64,000 bases of DNA from the NCBI RefSeq assembly GCF_900102185.1, contig NZ_LT629690.1, positions 806,001 through 870,000 of the forward strand. The letters are read 5' to 3'. Position numbers and translations under genes: made by a program. A model generated the notes under the pieces. It did no database searches. It saw nothing but the letters and a program-made list of their open reading frames with translations, and was not told where the DNA came from. Below are positions 1 through 8,489 of the stretch, in pieces. Within the stretch, counting starts at the first letter, position 1, and each line of letters opens with the position of its first letter. Source of the stretch: Terriglobus roseus (GTDB lineage: Bacteria; Acidobacteriota; Terriglobia; Terriglobales; Acidobacteriaceae).

Positions 1-189
1 ACCGAACGAGCGCCGTCGCTACGCGGTGTGTCGAGCCGACGGAGTGACGAGCAGATTCGGCATCAGATCCATGATGGAGGCCAGATGATGCCGCCCTTTG
101 GTGAAGCGCTTACCGAGGATGAGATTGCGCAGCTCTCGGCCTTTCTACAAGCGAAAGATGCATGGGATCTGGTGCCTCCGTCTAAGTGA
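1..189 (+). CDS. Cytochrome c, C-terminal fragment (cut by window edge)
   Basis: An open frame runs from the window edge to the TGA at 187-189 (62 residues). The translation contains HDGGQMMPPFGEALTEDEIA followed by a helix ending LSAFLQ. This is the usual end of a class I cytochrome c: a methionine heme ligand in an MMPPFG loop, then the last helix with a (T/S)xxEIAxLxAFL pattern. The CxxCH heme motif would lie upstream, outside the window. It would act in the periplasm as an electron carrier. The fragment is short and its partner unknown, but the signature is characteristic. Confidence 0.7.
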   Translation, partial: TERAPSLRGVSSRRSDEQIRHQIHDGGQMMPPFGEALTEDEIAQLSAFLQAKDAWDLVPPSK

Positions 190-203
190 CTGCGGAAGGC
201 ATC

Positions 204-791
204 TCAATGCGTCGCGGTCGCTACGGAAATGCTGACCCAGCTACGCCCCAGGTAGAGCTTCAGTCCACCTGCAGGACCGCTCAGCAGTTGTAGGGGACGA
301 GGTCGCGGCATGCTTTGGTCCAGATTGGTATCTGCCTGTAGGAGTGTGTGACCTCCCACGTCGGTGACGATGAACTTGCCGTTGACCACTCCGGCGCCGT
401 AAGCGCCCGGACCCAGGGGCCTGTCACCGATCATCAGAGTGCTTTCCGTGATCAGGTACATCTGATAAATCTCCTGCACGCTGCTGGCGTAGCCGCTGGT
501 ATCGACCATTGCCACGAGCAGATATCCGTCTGGGGTGAACCTCGCACCGGCGGAGTTGCGCAGTTGAATGGGGGCGCTCTGGCCTCGGTAATAAACAGTG
601 GCAGGCATCAAGTGCTCCACCTGTGCAGGCGTTAGCAACGTCGGTGCCGGATCGCTCGGCGTTGGGGACGTGGTGGCGCTCTGTAACCGGCTGTCTGCTG
701 GGCCAGATTTTGCATGGATTGCAGGCGCAACAGCCAGCATGAAAGAGACGGTAGCGACGGAGAATGCATTTGCCAGATGACCCATTGCCAT
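204..791 (-). CDS. Exported protein of unknown function, paralogue of the gene at 4365
   Basis: About 195 residues. An N-terminal hydrophobic stretch ends in APAIHA, a likely signal peptide. A low-complexity Ser/Pro/Thr linker follows, then a beta-rich domain. The core YLITESTLMIGDRPLGPGAYG aligns by eye with the YLLTQTTLRVGDTLVLKPGAYV segment encoded at 4365-4889, so the two are probably paralogues. An in-frame ATG at 785 is an alternative start and has AAAGG better spaced before it. The gene is divergent from the sensor kinase at 822, with only about 30 bases between starts, so the two promoters must overlap or lie inside the genes. No catalytic motif was recognised. Its position suggests a periplasmic accessory of the two-component system, which is inference. 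Confidence 0.75.
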   Translation of the reverse strand: MAMGHLANAFSVATVSFMLAVAPAIHAKSGPADSRLQSATTSPTPSDPAPTLLTPAQVEHLMPATVYYRGQSAPIQLRNSAGARFTPDGYLLVAMVDTSGYASSVQEIYQMYLITESTLMIGDRPLGPGAYGAGVVNGKFIVTDVGGHTLLQADTNLDQSMPRPRPLQLLSGPAGGLKLYLGRSWVSISVATATH

Positions 792-821
792 CCTTTATCG
801 CATGGAGAAGGCTTGGTTTGC

Positions 822-3737
822 ATGGATGGCTTGCACTCTCTGTTGCGCGAGTTCGGCGTGCGGCCTAATCTACTCCGTATGCCCGGCAGAACCGCGCTGA
901 CGCGCGCAACCCGCCAAGTTGCAAGCCAACTCCTACCGGCTTGTCTTGTTGCGGTGTTGCTGAGCATGCTGGCCGCAGCGCAGGACCTAAGGTATCTGCG
1001 ACACGGTAGCTGGTCTACGGAAAATGGGCTTCCGCAAGACAGCGTTCATCAGGTTCTGCAAACAAAGGATGGCTTCCTCTGGATTGCTACGGAGGACGGC
1101 ATCGCACGTTTTGATGGCGTGGTGTTCAAAGTTTTCAAGCACGATAACGAGCCGACGTTTGCAAGCAATGACGCGTGCTGCCTTGCGGAAGGATCTTCCG
1201 GCGATCTCTGGGTAGGAACCAATGATGGTTTGTTGCGGTTGCGACGGGGTGTTTTCAAACGCTTTAGTGAGAAAGACGGCCTTCCGTCGGCCGGCATCCT
1301 CGAACTGCAGGTAACAGATGCCGGCGATCTGCTGGTACAAACGGCGTCCGGCTTAGTCGTACAGAGCGGGGAACGTTTTCTGCCACGCGTTGGCAAAATC
1401 TCTGACAACACGGGCATTGTTCATCCAGTTGTGAAGGGCCCTCTTGGAGAAGTCTGGGCTATGTCCGGGACGGACGTAAAGCTGACGACGCCGACAGCGA
1501 CTCGGGAATGGACCATGTCAAACGGTCTGCCGGGTACACGCGTTGTGTCGCTCTTTGTAGATCGTGAGCGCAATGCATGGGTAGGCACCAACGATGGTCT
1601 CGCTGTCATCAAGCATGGGGCAGACCACCCGGAAAGTATTGCTTCGTTACGTGGCAACTCGGTCCAGCAGACCTATCAGGATCGCGAAGGTAACTATTGG
1701 ATCGGAACAGAATCCACAGGCCTGCATCTGCTGCACACGGAAGTTTTTCGTGAGGCTGCGGGACTTGCAGACCAGACGCTGACATCCATTGTTCAGGGAA
1801 GCAATGGAGGTATATGGGTAGGCACCCGGAATGAAGGTCTTCGCCGTATCCGTGATGGTCGCGTTGACAATCCGGTGCGTGCGGACTCTCTCACCAGCCG
1901 TTTCATTCTTGCGCTGGCACCCGGACGCTCCGGTGATGTCTGGGTGGGCACGCCGGACGGGTTAAATCACGTCGATGCTACCGGCAAGGTGCAGCGTTTC
2001 ACATCAGCGGACCTGCTACCGGATGACTACATTCGCGCCTTAACAACTGGATCGGACGGAGCCATCTGGGTTGGCACGCGCAAAGGCCTCCTGCGCTTGA
2101 AGGGAACCAACGCAAAGGTCTTTACAAGTGCTGACGGATTAGGCTCGGACCTGATCGGAGCTTTGCTCTCCGCCAGTAACGGGGACTTGTGGGTAAGCAC
2201 TTCCGGAGGTCTTTCAAAGCTGGCTTCAAATGGTCGATTGATCAACTACGCGACCAAAGACGGCCTACGATCTCCTCTTGTGTCAGCGCTTGCAGAGTCT
2301 CCTGCCGGAACAGTGTGGGCAGGCACCACCGACGGAAACATAAGCCGCGTAAAAGATAACCACGTCTCAACCGTGCAAAGCTCATCGTTGCTCGTGGGCA
2401 AGATCTCGGCTTTGCTTGCCGATCTGGCCGGGTTTATGTGGATACGCGGCGAACACGCCCTGTTGCGTGTTGCCGTTGCTGACCTGAACAGATGCATTGA
2501 CAGAGGAGGGCGCTGTGTTCTGCCGTTGAATCGGTACACCAAGGCGGATGGCCTCCCAGGTTCGGAAATTGTTGCTGGCGGATCGCCATTACTTTGGCAG
2601 ATGCAGGACGGCGAGGTCTGGTCGGCAACGCAGAAAGGCGCGGCAATTGCCAATGGCCAACCCATTGCAGTCACACAATCGTTCCCCGTCGTCATCGACC
2701 GGATGTTGGTGGATGGTACGGAGCAGAGTCTGCAGCAGGAGGCGTTGACTCTCGGCCCTGGCGATACGCGTGTCGACATTGAATATGCGGGACTACGTCT
2801 GGCTTCGCCGCTCCGGGTCGAGTATCGCTACCGACTCGAAGGATTTGATCGGGATTGGATAGTCGCAGGCACGCGACGAACGGCTACCTACACCAATCTG
2901 CCACCACGGATGTATACCTTTTACGTGGAAGCCAGGGCCAGTGACGGCACATGGCTTCGGTCGCCAGCGATCTTGCCGTTCCGTGTCACACCACCTGTCT
3001 ACAGACGTTGGTGGTTCATACTTTCAGCCTTTCTTCTCGCCACGGCCGCCGCCGTTTCACTGTACCGTCTAAGGCTTCGCAGGCTGCGGCGGGAGTTCGA
3101 GGCTGTGCTGGGCGAACGCAACCGGATTGCCCGTGAAATACACGACACCCTGGCGCAGGATTTTGTCGGTATCGCACTGCAGCTTGATCTCGTTTCGCAG
3201 TTCCTTGCAGGCGGTGAGCCTGCGTCTGCCCAGCGGCAGGTACAGTCAACGCGGAAACTCGTGATGCAGGGGCTTGCCGAAGCACGGCGAAGCATCTGGG
3301 ATTTACGCGCAATCAGCAGCAAGGATAGTTTGCCGACGCGTCTGGCTGCGCTGGTCGATCGATATTCGGGACCGTCCCTCGCTATCAAGCTTCAGGTGGG
3401 TGGTGCCTATCGCCAACTTCCCCTCCGAGTTGAAGAGGAAGTGTTACGCATCGCACAGGAGGCGCTATCGAACATCCAACGGCATTCTGGTGCCGAAACC
3501 GCAGACGTTCAATTGCATTTCGAAACGAATATCCTGATGATGGCTGTCAGAGATCAGGGGTGTGGTTTCAGCGTTGACGAGCAGAAGGCGTTCTTGCAAG
3601 GGCACTTTGGCGTAAGCGGCATGCGTGAACGTGCAGCGGCCATAGGAGCAACACTTCTCGTAGAAAGCGAAGTTGGCCAGGGGACAACCGTAACGCTACG
3701 CGCCAACATCGCAGGAGAAGAGGGGAGACGGTCATGA
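822..3737 (+). CDS. Reg_prop/Y_Y_Y two-component sensor histidine kinase
   Basis: A 971-residue hybrid-type sensor that detects a periplasmic signal and phosphorylates the regulator encoded next. Order: N-terminal signal/anchor ending in LSMLAAAQ; about nine Reg_prop propeller blades with the WVGTxDGL pattern (for example WIATEDGI, WVGTNDGL, WVGTPDGL); a Y_Y_Y domain (EYRYRLEGFDRDW, then YTFYVEARASDG) near residues 650-720; one transmembrane helix near 730-750; a HisKA_3 dimerisation domain with REIHDTLAQ, the phospho-accepting His being residue 774; and a C-terminal HATPase (N box EALSNIQRHSGA, G box DQGCGF). The start at 822 has GGAGAAGG about 10 bases upstream. An upstream in-frame ATG at 714 would overlap the divergent gene and lacks this site. 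It overlaps the regulator gene by ATGA. Such propeller sensors usually detect carbohydrates, but no ligand can be read here. Confidence 0.93.
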   Translation: MDGLHSLLREFGVRPNLLRMPGRTALTRATRQVASQLLPACLVAVLLSMLAAAQDLRYLRHGSWSTENGLPQDSVHQVLQTKDGFLWIATEDGIARFDGVVFKVFKHDNEPTFASNDACCLAEGSSGDLWVGTNDGLLRLRRGVFKRFSEKDGLPSAGILELQVTDAGDLLVQTASGLVVQSGERFLPRVGKISDNTGIVHPVVKGPLGEVWAMSGTDVKLTTPTATREWTMSNGLPGTRVVSLFVDRERNAWVGTNDGLAVIKHGADHPESIASLRGNSVQQTYQDREGNYWIGTESTGLHLLHTEVFREAAGLADQTLTSIVQGSNGGIWVGTRNEGLRRIRDGRVDNPVRADSLTSRFILALAPGRSGDVWVGTPDGLNHVDATGKVQRFTSADLLPDDYIRALTTGSDGAIWVGTRKGLLRLKGTNAKVFTSADGLGSDLIGALLSASNGDLWVSTSGGLSKLASNGRLINYATKDGLRSPLVSALAESPAGTVWAGTTDGNISRVKDNHVSTVQSSSLLVGKISALLADLAGFMWIRGEHALLRVAVADLNRCIDRGGRCVLPLNRYTKADGLPGSEIVAGGSPLLWQMQDGEVWSATQKGAAIANGQPIAVTQSFPVVIDRMLVDGTEQSLQQEALTLGPGDTRVDIEYAGLRLASPLRVEYRYRLEGFDRDWIVAGTRRTATYTNLPPRMYTFYVEARASDGTWLRSPAILPFRVTPPVYRRWWFILSAFLLATAAAVSLYRLRLRRLRREFEAVLGERNRIAREIHDTLAQDFVGIALQLDLVSQFLAGGEPASAQRQVQSTRKLVMQGLAEARRSIWDLRAISSKDSLPTRLAALVDRYSGPSLAIKLQVGGAYRQLPLRVEEEVLRIAQEALSNIQRHSGAETADVQLHFETNILMMAVRDQGCGFSVDEQKAFLQGHFGVSGMRERAAAIGATLLVESEVGQGTTVTLRANIAGEEGRRS

Positions 3738-4360
3738 ACACAAAGATTCGGCTCATGGTTGTCGAGGATCATCATGTCGTGCGCGAAGGTCTCGTCGCAC
3801 TCTTGTCTTCCGTCGAAGAGATCGAAGTGGTTGCTTCCGTCAGCGATGGTGATAAGGCCGTAACAAGCTTCTCCTCGCTGCATCCTGATGTAACCCTGAT
3901 GGATCTGCAACTGCCAGGCATGGGCGGCGCGGAGGCGACGCGAAAGATTCGTGAACAGGCACCAGACGCACGTGTCGTTGTGCTGACCACTTACGATGGC
4001 GATGAAGATATCTTCCGGGCGCTGCAGGCTGGCGCGTGCGGCTATCTTCTGAAAGGCATGCCGTTTGATGAGTTGGTGCAAGCCATTTACGCCGTACATC
4101 GTGGCGAGTCGCGCATTCCTTCGAAGATCGCCGACAAACTTGCGGAACGCAGCAAAGGCGAACAACTTACGCCGCGAGAGATTCACGTGCTGGAGCGTAT
4201 TGTCGCTGGCAGAGCGAACAAAGACATCGCATCCGACCTGTCTATTTCAGAGGCAACTGTGAAGACCCACGTAAACAACCTGCTTGCCAAGCTCGGCGTA
4301 GTCGATAGAACGCAGGCGGCAACGGCTGCATTACAACGCGGTTTCGCCCGTTTAAGGTAA
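3734..4360 (+). CDS. NarL/FixJ-family response regulator
   Basis: A 208-residue DNA-binding response regulator. The receiver domain spans about residues 4-120, with acidic pocket E11/D12, phospho-acceptor D57 (in LMDLQLPGM), a conserved Thr in VVLTTYDGD and Lys in YLLKGM. A LuxR-type helix-turn-helix lies near 140-200 (LTPREIHVLERIVAGRANKDIA, then SEATVKTHVNNLLAKLG). The start codon overlaps the kinase stop as ATGA, so the two are translationally coupled and almost certainly cognate. The next gene starts 4 bases after its stop, so the exported protein at 4365 is probably in the same transcript and could be part of its sensing module. Confidence 0.95.
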   Translation: MNTKIRLMVVEDHHVVREGLVALLSSVEEIEVVASVSDGDKAVTSFSSLHPDVTLMDLQLPGMGGAEATRKIREQAPDARVVVLTTYDGDEDIFRALQAGACGYLLKGMPFDELVQAIYAVHRGESRIPSKIADKLAERSKGEQLTPREIHVLERIVAGRANKDIASDLSISEATVKTHVNNLLAKLGVVDRTQAATAALQRGFARLR

Positions 4361-4364
4361 AACG

Positions 4365-4889
4365 ATGTTTGCATGCCGTGCCTGGATCTGTTCTCTGATA
4401 CTCGTGCTTGTGATGCCGTTCAACCGCGCCGAAACCGGGCCCATCTGGCGCGCCGCAAGTTCGTCGGAACTTGAGGCATTTCTTCCAGCACGTGCTCCGG
4501 TGGATAAGGAGCACATTGAGACGGAACTGCGAACTGCAACAGGCATAACGGATGGACACGGCCGTACCGTTGCCGCGGTTGTCCTGATCACCGCTGGCTA
4601 TGCGGCAGAGGGACGTTATTCGCATTACCTGCTTACTCAAACCACACTTCGCGTGGGTGACACGCTCGTATTGAAGCCCGGAGCGTATGTGATGGGTTGG
4701 ACACGTGTGGCAGAGGGATTAAACGTGCATGTGTACGACGCCCAAACCGGAGCAGAATTGGGAGCAGTGCTCGCTCATCCATATGCAACCAAGGTTCGCG
4801 TTGAACCAATTCATATCTGGCCGCCTGCTGAGAACAGCCTCATCCAGATTGGCCGCTACTATCTGACCTACCATCTTTCTGAAGGCTGA
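4365..4889 (+). CDS. Exported protein of unknown function in the sensor operon
   Basis: A 174-residue protein with an N-terminal hydrophobic segment (about residues 5-22, ending near FNRAE) that reads as a signal peptide. The rest is beta-rich. The stretch TTLRVGDTLVLKPGAYVMG matches the corresponding part of the divergent gene at 204-791, so both belong to one small uncharacterised family. The start lies 4 bases after the response-regulator stop, with AAGG just upstream, which fits operon membership. No cysteine pair, lipobox or catalytic motif is visible. A periplasmic ligand-binding or regulatory role beside the Reg_prop sensor is possible but not shown. Confidence 0.8.
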   Translation: MFACRAWICSLILVLVMPFNRAETGPIWRAASSSELEAFLPARAPVDKEHIETELRTATGITDGHGRTVAAVVLITAGYAAEGRYSHYLLTQTTLRVGDTLVLKPGAYVMGWTRVAEGLNVHVYDAQTGAELGAVLAHPYATKVRVEPIHIWPPAENSLIQIGRYYLTYHLSEG

Positions 4890-4975
4890 CGGCCGCACCG
4901 GATGGTAAGTTCCGCTTCGACACTTTACTGCAACATGCGTAACATCGGCGAGTAAGGTTTCTTGTCATCCACATC

Positions 4976-6640
4976 ATGCGGTCCAAGCCGATAGCTCGAA
5001 TCAACTCCGTCCTGTCGTATGCCAGTGTGCTGCTGGGTTTTCTGCCCGTTGGACTCTGCGTAAGCCTGCCGTCGGCGAGAGTCTGGGCGCAGACTCAACA
5101 ATCGCAGGACAAAGCCGTGCTTTCCGGACGCGTTGTTGATTCGACAGGAAAACCGGCACCCGGCGCACGGGTATATGCAGAACCACGCGATGGCGTGAAA
5201 GTCGTGCAGACAGAGGCGGGCACTTCTGGAGAGTTTCTGATCCGCTCTCTCGAGCCCGGCAGCTACACAATTCACGCGACTAGCCACGGTCTTGAGAGCA
5301 AGCAATCGACGCTCGCCATAGTGAAGGACTCTCGGCAGAACATCACGATCGTGCTGAACTCGGCGGGTGGTGCGGATACAACCGGAGCTGGCTCTGCTGC
5401 ATCCAGCGACAGCATAAGTCTCTTCGATAAGCCAAGCTTCGCCGTGGCGGGTGTCACTGATTGGACTGCGGTTGGCGGCCATGGTTCCGACGCCACGCTG
5501 CGCACCAGTGAAGAGCTAAATCGGGAAGCCTTGGCGCTGCAGGCGCAAACGCCTTCGTCTGGTATGGGCACGGCCAAAGCGGAAGAGGAAAATAAGCTGC
5601 TTGCGGTGGTTTCTGCGTCCCCTTCCAGCTACGAAGCAAACCGTGATCTCGGTTCGTTTTATGTGAAGCAAGCGCAGTTCCAGAAGGCAGTTCCAATCCT
5701 TGAAAAAGCTGCGCGTCTGAATGGTGACCAGCCTGTGGACGAATACAACCTCGCTCTGGCGTGCAATGGTGTCGGCGATCTTGCCGCAGCGCAACTTCAC
5801 ATCAAACGGGCCCTGGCTCAAAGCGATGCGGCTGAGTTCCACCAGCTATCGGGAGAGATTGAGGAGAAGCTCGGGAACCCATTGGTCGCGGTCCAACAGT
5901 TTCAACGTGCCACGCAACTCGATCCCAAAGAGGCGAATTACTTCGCCTGGGGAACTGAGTTACTGCTGCATCGCGCCATCTGGCAGGCGGGAGATGTGTT
6001 TGCCAGCGGCGCAAAAAAATACCCCACTTCTTTGCGAATGAAGACTGCGTGGGGCGCAGCACTCTTTGCTGGTGCTCTCTACGACGAGGCGGCAGAGAAA
6101 ATCTGCGAGGCCTCCGATATGGCGCCAGACGATCGTGAGCCTTACCTGTTCGCAGGCCAGATCGTCGCGACGTCATCGTCGGTCAATAAATGTGTGGGAC
6201 CAATGCTCGAGCGATTCGTTCACCAGCATCCAGATGACGCGAAAGCGAACTACTTCTACGCCATATTTCTGTCGAAGCAAGCCAGAACACCCGCGCCGGA
6301 CCGAGTCCGTCAATTACTGATGCGAACTGTTGCAGTGGACCCAAAATTCAGCGACGCCTATCTGCAACTAGGCATCCTGCAGGCCGGGCAGAAGGACTAC
6401 GGCGGAGCGATCGCTTATTACCGAAAAGCTCTGGAAGCAGATTCGCAGAACAGCGAAGCGCACTATCGTCTTGGCGTTGCCTATGACCGCACGGGCGAAC
6501 CTTCCAAGGCAAAGGCGGAATATGAGATGCATGAGCAGATCGACGCGGCTAATGCGGCACGAATGGAAACAGAGCGACGCGCGGTGAAGCAATTCTCGAT
6601 TGTTCCAAATGCCTCGTCAGCGCCTGCGAAGCCTCAGTAG
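4976..6640 (+). CDS. Exported TPR protein with N-terminal carboxypeptidase-regulatory-like domain
   Basis: 554 residues. A signal peptide ends near residue 39 (ARVWAQ). A carboxypeptidase-regulatory-like beta-sandwich follows at about 48-118 (LSGRVVDSTGKPAPGARVY, then EPGSYTIHATSHGL). A linker rich in Ser/Ala/Thr leads to a long alpha-helical array of TPR units from about residue 205 to 525; the last copies (AYLQLGILQAGQKDYGGAIAY and AHYRLGVAYDRTGEPSKA) are the clearest. Both parts are protein-interaction modules, so it is probably a periplasmic or surface scaffold. It converges on the CRTAC1 gene, with only 6 bases between their stops, and no clear terminator is seen there. Its proximity to the CRTAC1 and CRTAC1-TPR genes suggests a shared process, not yet defined. 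Confidence 0.88.
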   Translation: MRSKPIARINSVLSYASVLLGFLPVGLCVSLPSARVWAQTQQSQDKAVLSGRVVDSTGKPAPGARVYAEPRDGVKVVQTEAGTSGEFLIRSLEPGSYTIHATSHGLESKQSTLAIVKDSRQNITIVLNSAGGADTTGAGSAASSDSISLFDKPSFAVAGVTDWTAVGGHGSDATLRTSEELNREALALQAQTPSSGMGTAKAEEENKLLAVVSASPSSYEANRDLGSFYVKQAQFQKAVPILEKAARLNGDQPVDEYNLALACNGVGDLAAAQLHIKRALAQSDAAEFHQLSGEIEEKLGNPLVAVQQFQRATQLDPKEANYFAWGTELLLHRAIWQAGDVFASGAKKYPTSLRMKTAWGAALFAGALYDEAAEKICEASDMAPDDREPYLFAGQIVATSSSVNKCVGPMLERFVHQHPDDAKANYFYAIFLSKQARTPAPDRVRQLLMRTVAVDPKFSDAYLQLGILQAGQKDYGGAIAYYRKALEADSQNSEAHYRLGVAYDRTGEPSKAKAEYEMHEQIDAANAARMETERRAVKQFSIVPNASSAPAKPQ

Positions 6641-6646
6641 ACGAAC

Positions 6647-8455
6647 TTATGTGTTTCCCGGCATCGTTCGCTGCACAATTCCATGTCCTTCCCGGATGGT
6701 GAGAATCCGATTTGCAGCTACCCGGGTAAAGCGCTCTACCAGTTGCGTCGTGGGCCACTTTACCTCCACCACGTCAGCAACAGTGGCCGTACCCAGACCG
6801 AAGTGGAGGCGCAGGTCGCTTTGTGACATAACACTGGTGCCGCTGTGGACTTCGTCCATTTGGGTATGTTTTCCCGTTGTTACTTTTACCCGCGCACCGA
6901 TGGCCGTTCGGTTGCACTTTGTGCCAACCAGCTTGATCTTGATCCAGTTTCCACGATGACGGCTGACATTCTGTATTAGCGATGGAGGGTCGTTCATGTT
7001 GAGGATGAGCGCGTCTATGCCTCCATCATTGTCGTAGTCTCCGAAGGCCGCGCCGCGACTTGAAAATTTCTCCGCGATCCCAGGTCCCATGTGGGATGAA
7101 ACATCCTGAAAACTTCCATTGCCAAGATTGCGGTATACGATGCGAGGATTTTTGTAACTCTGCGAAAAGTGGTAGTTATCAATTTCGGGATAGACATGCC
7201 CGTTGATCTGCATAACATCGAGCCAGCCGTTGTTATCGTAGTCAAGGAAGCCGCAACCCCAGGCGACATACTGGTTGTTGCCACCAACGCCAGCGGTGAA
7301 GCTTACATCTGTGTAAGTTCCATCACCGTTGCAGTGATACAGGTTTGAGCTATCATCCGCGAAGTTCGTTTTGAAGATATCGAACCAACCATCGCAGTCA
7401 TAGTCCCCTACGGCAACGCCCATGCCTGCCTGCTCGTGACCGCCGTCACTGTACGCGCAGCCCGCCTCGACAGCTACATCGGTGAATGTACCGTCATGGT
7501 TGTTCTTAAACAGGATGCTGGGTTGTGAATCAACAGCTACATAGATATCGGGCCAGCCGTCGTTGTCGAAGTCGTAGGAGACAGCGGTAATGGAATAACG
7601 TGGCCCCGGCTTCAAGATGCCTGACTGATCGGAGACATCGGTAAAAGTTCCGTTGCCATTGTTGTGGAACAGGAGATTTGTGTCGGGCGGCAGACCACGT
7701 GGGCCGCACATGACTGGCACACCCTTCCACTGACAGAAGTGACTATCGTCGGACGTGTTCATGTGCTGCGGATCAAGCTTCAGATAGTTACAGACGAATA
7801 GGTCAAGGAAGCCGTCCCGGTCATAATCCAGGAAGGTGCAGCCAGCTCCCCAGCGAACCTCGTCCCGGTAAAGTCCCGCCTTTCGCGTGACATCGGTGAA
7901 GGTGCCATTTCCATTGTTGTGGAAGAGGATGTTGTGACCCCAGAAACAGCAGAACAGATCGTCCCAGCCATCGTTGTTGTAGTCGCCAACACATACGCCT
8001 GTCTGCCATCCTCTGATAGCTAGCCCCGAACCCTCAGTTACATCGGTGAAGGTGCCGTCGCGGTTGTTCTTGTACAGGTGTGACGTGGGCGCTTTACCCT
8101 TCGGCCACTGCGTGTCGAGGCGGTCACCGTTCGTCAGGTAAATGTCGAGCCAGCCGTCGTGATCGTAATCAAAAAAAGCAATCCCGCTGCCCTTCGCCTC
8201 AATGATCGAGCGCTTGTGATCAACGCCGCCCCAGACTCCAGGAGATGTAAGGCCGGCTTTCGCTGCGACGTCGACGAACTGCACTGGAGCCGTGCCTGTA
8301 GTGGACGACGGCTTCGTAGTCGTTGCCCCCGACTTCGCTATCTGCAAAAGAGACGGGTCGGTCCACTTCCACAGGGGCGTTGCCAGTGCTTCAGTTAACG
8401 CGCTGCCGAGCAGAAACGCGGATGAGCCAAGAAATCTCCGCCTTGGTAAAAGCAT
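6647..8455 (-). CDS. CRTAC1-like FG-GAP/VCBS repeat protein with ASPIC/UnbV domain
   Basis: 602 residues. The N-terminus has a twin-arginine-like signal (RRRFLGSSAF), so it is probably exported folded. Seven or so FG-GAP/VCBS blades follow, each with a calcium-type DxDxDG loop (DYDHDGWLD, DYNNDGWDD, DYDRDGFLD, DFDNDGWPD, DYDCDGWFD, DYDNNGWLD, DYDNDGGID) and a GNGTFTDV strand. The C-terminal about 90 residues form an ASPIC/UnbV domain (NRTAIGARVKV, then LRLHFGLG and VKWPTTQLVERF). Together these predict an extracytoplasmic seven-bladed propeller with an adhesion or binding role. No enzyme active site is visible. It lies downstream of the larger relative at 8490-12392 on the same strand, with a TATAAT motif just before its start. 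Confidence 0.9.
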   Translation of the reverse strand: MLLPRRRFLGSSAFLLGSALTEALATPLWKWTDPSLLQIAKSGATTTKPSSTTGTAPVQFVDVAAKAGLTSPGVWGGVDHKRSIIEAKGSGIAFFDYDHDGWLDIYLTNGDRLDTQWPKGKAPTSHLYKNNRDGTFTDVTEGSGLAIRGWQTGVCVGDYNNDGWDDLFCCFWGHNILFHNNGNGTFTDVTRKAGLYRDEVRWGAGCTFLDYDRDGFLDLFVCNYLKLDPQHMNTSDDSHFCQWKGVPVMCGPRGLPPDTNLLFHNNGNGTFTDVSDQSGILKPGPRYSITAVSYDFDNDGWPDIYVAVDSQPSILFKNNHDGTFTDVAVEAGCAYSDGGHEQAGMGVAVGDYDCDGWFDIFKTNFADDSSNLYHCNGDGTYTDVSFTAGVGGNNQYVAWGCGFLDYDNNGWLDVMQINGHVYPEIDNYHFSQSYKNPRIVYRNLGNGSFQDVSSHMGPGIAEKFSSRGAAFGDYDNDGGIDALILNMNDPPSLIQNVSRHRGNWIKIKLVGTKCNRTAIGARVKVTTGKHTQMDEVHSGTSVMSQSDLRLHFGLGTATVADVVEVKWPTTQLVERFTRVAANRILTIREGHGIVQRTMPGNT

Positions 8456-8462
8456 GACGGCA

Positions 8463-8468
8463 ATTATA
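8463..8468 (-). promoter_or_regulatory. Candidate -10 box placing transcription start at the ATG (leaderless)
   Basis: On the minus strand a perfect TATAAT lies only 7 bases before the ATG at 8455, in the short gap after the upstream gene's stop. No Shine-Dalgarno sequence is present in the intervening bases. Initiation about 7 bases after the box would start the mRNA at or next to the start codon. The -35 region is poor (AGTGAA at the usual spacing), so this is a weak, possible promoter only. Confidence 0.35.
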
Positions 8469-8489
8469 GGTGCGAGTGGCGAGGCTTCA

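Noticed and set aside
714-821. Extended start for the Reg_prop kinase at 714
   Set aside because: It would overlap the divergent exported-protein gene, has no ribosome site, and a good site precedes the ATG at 822.
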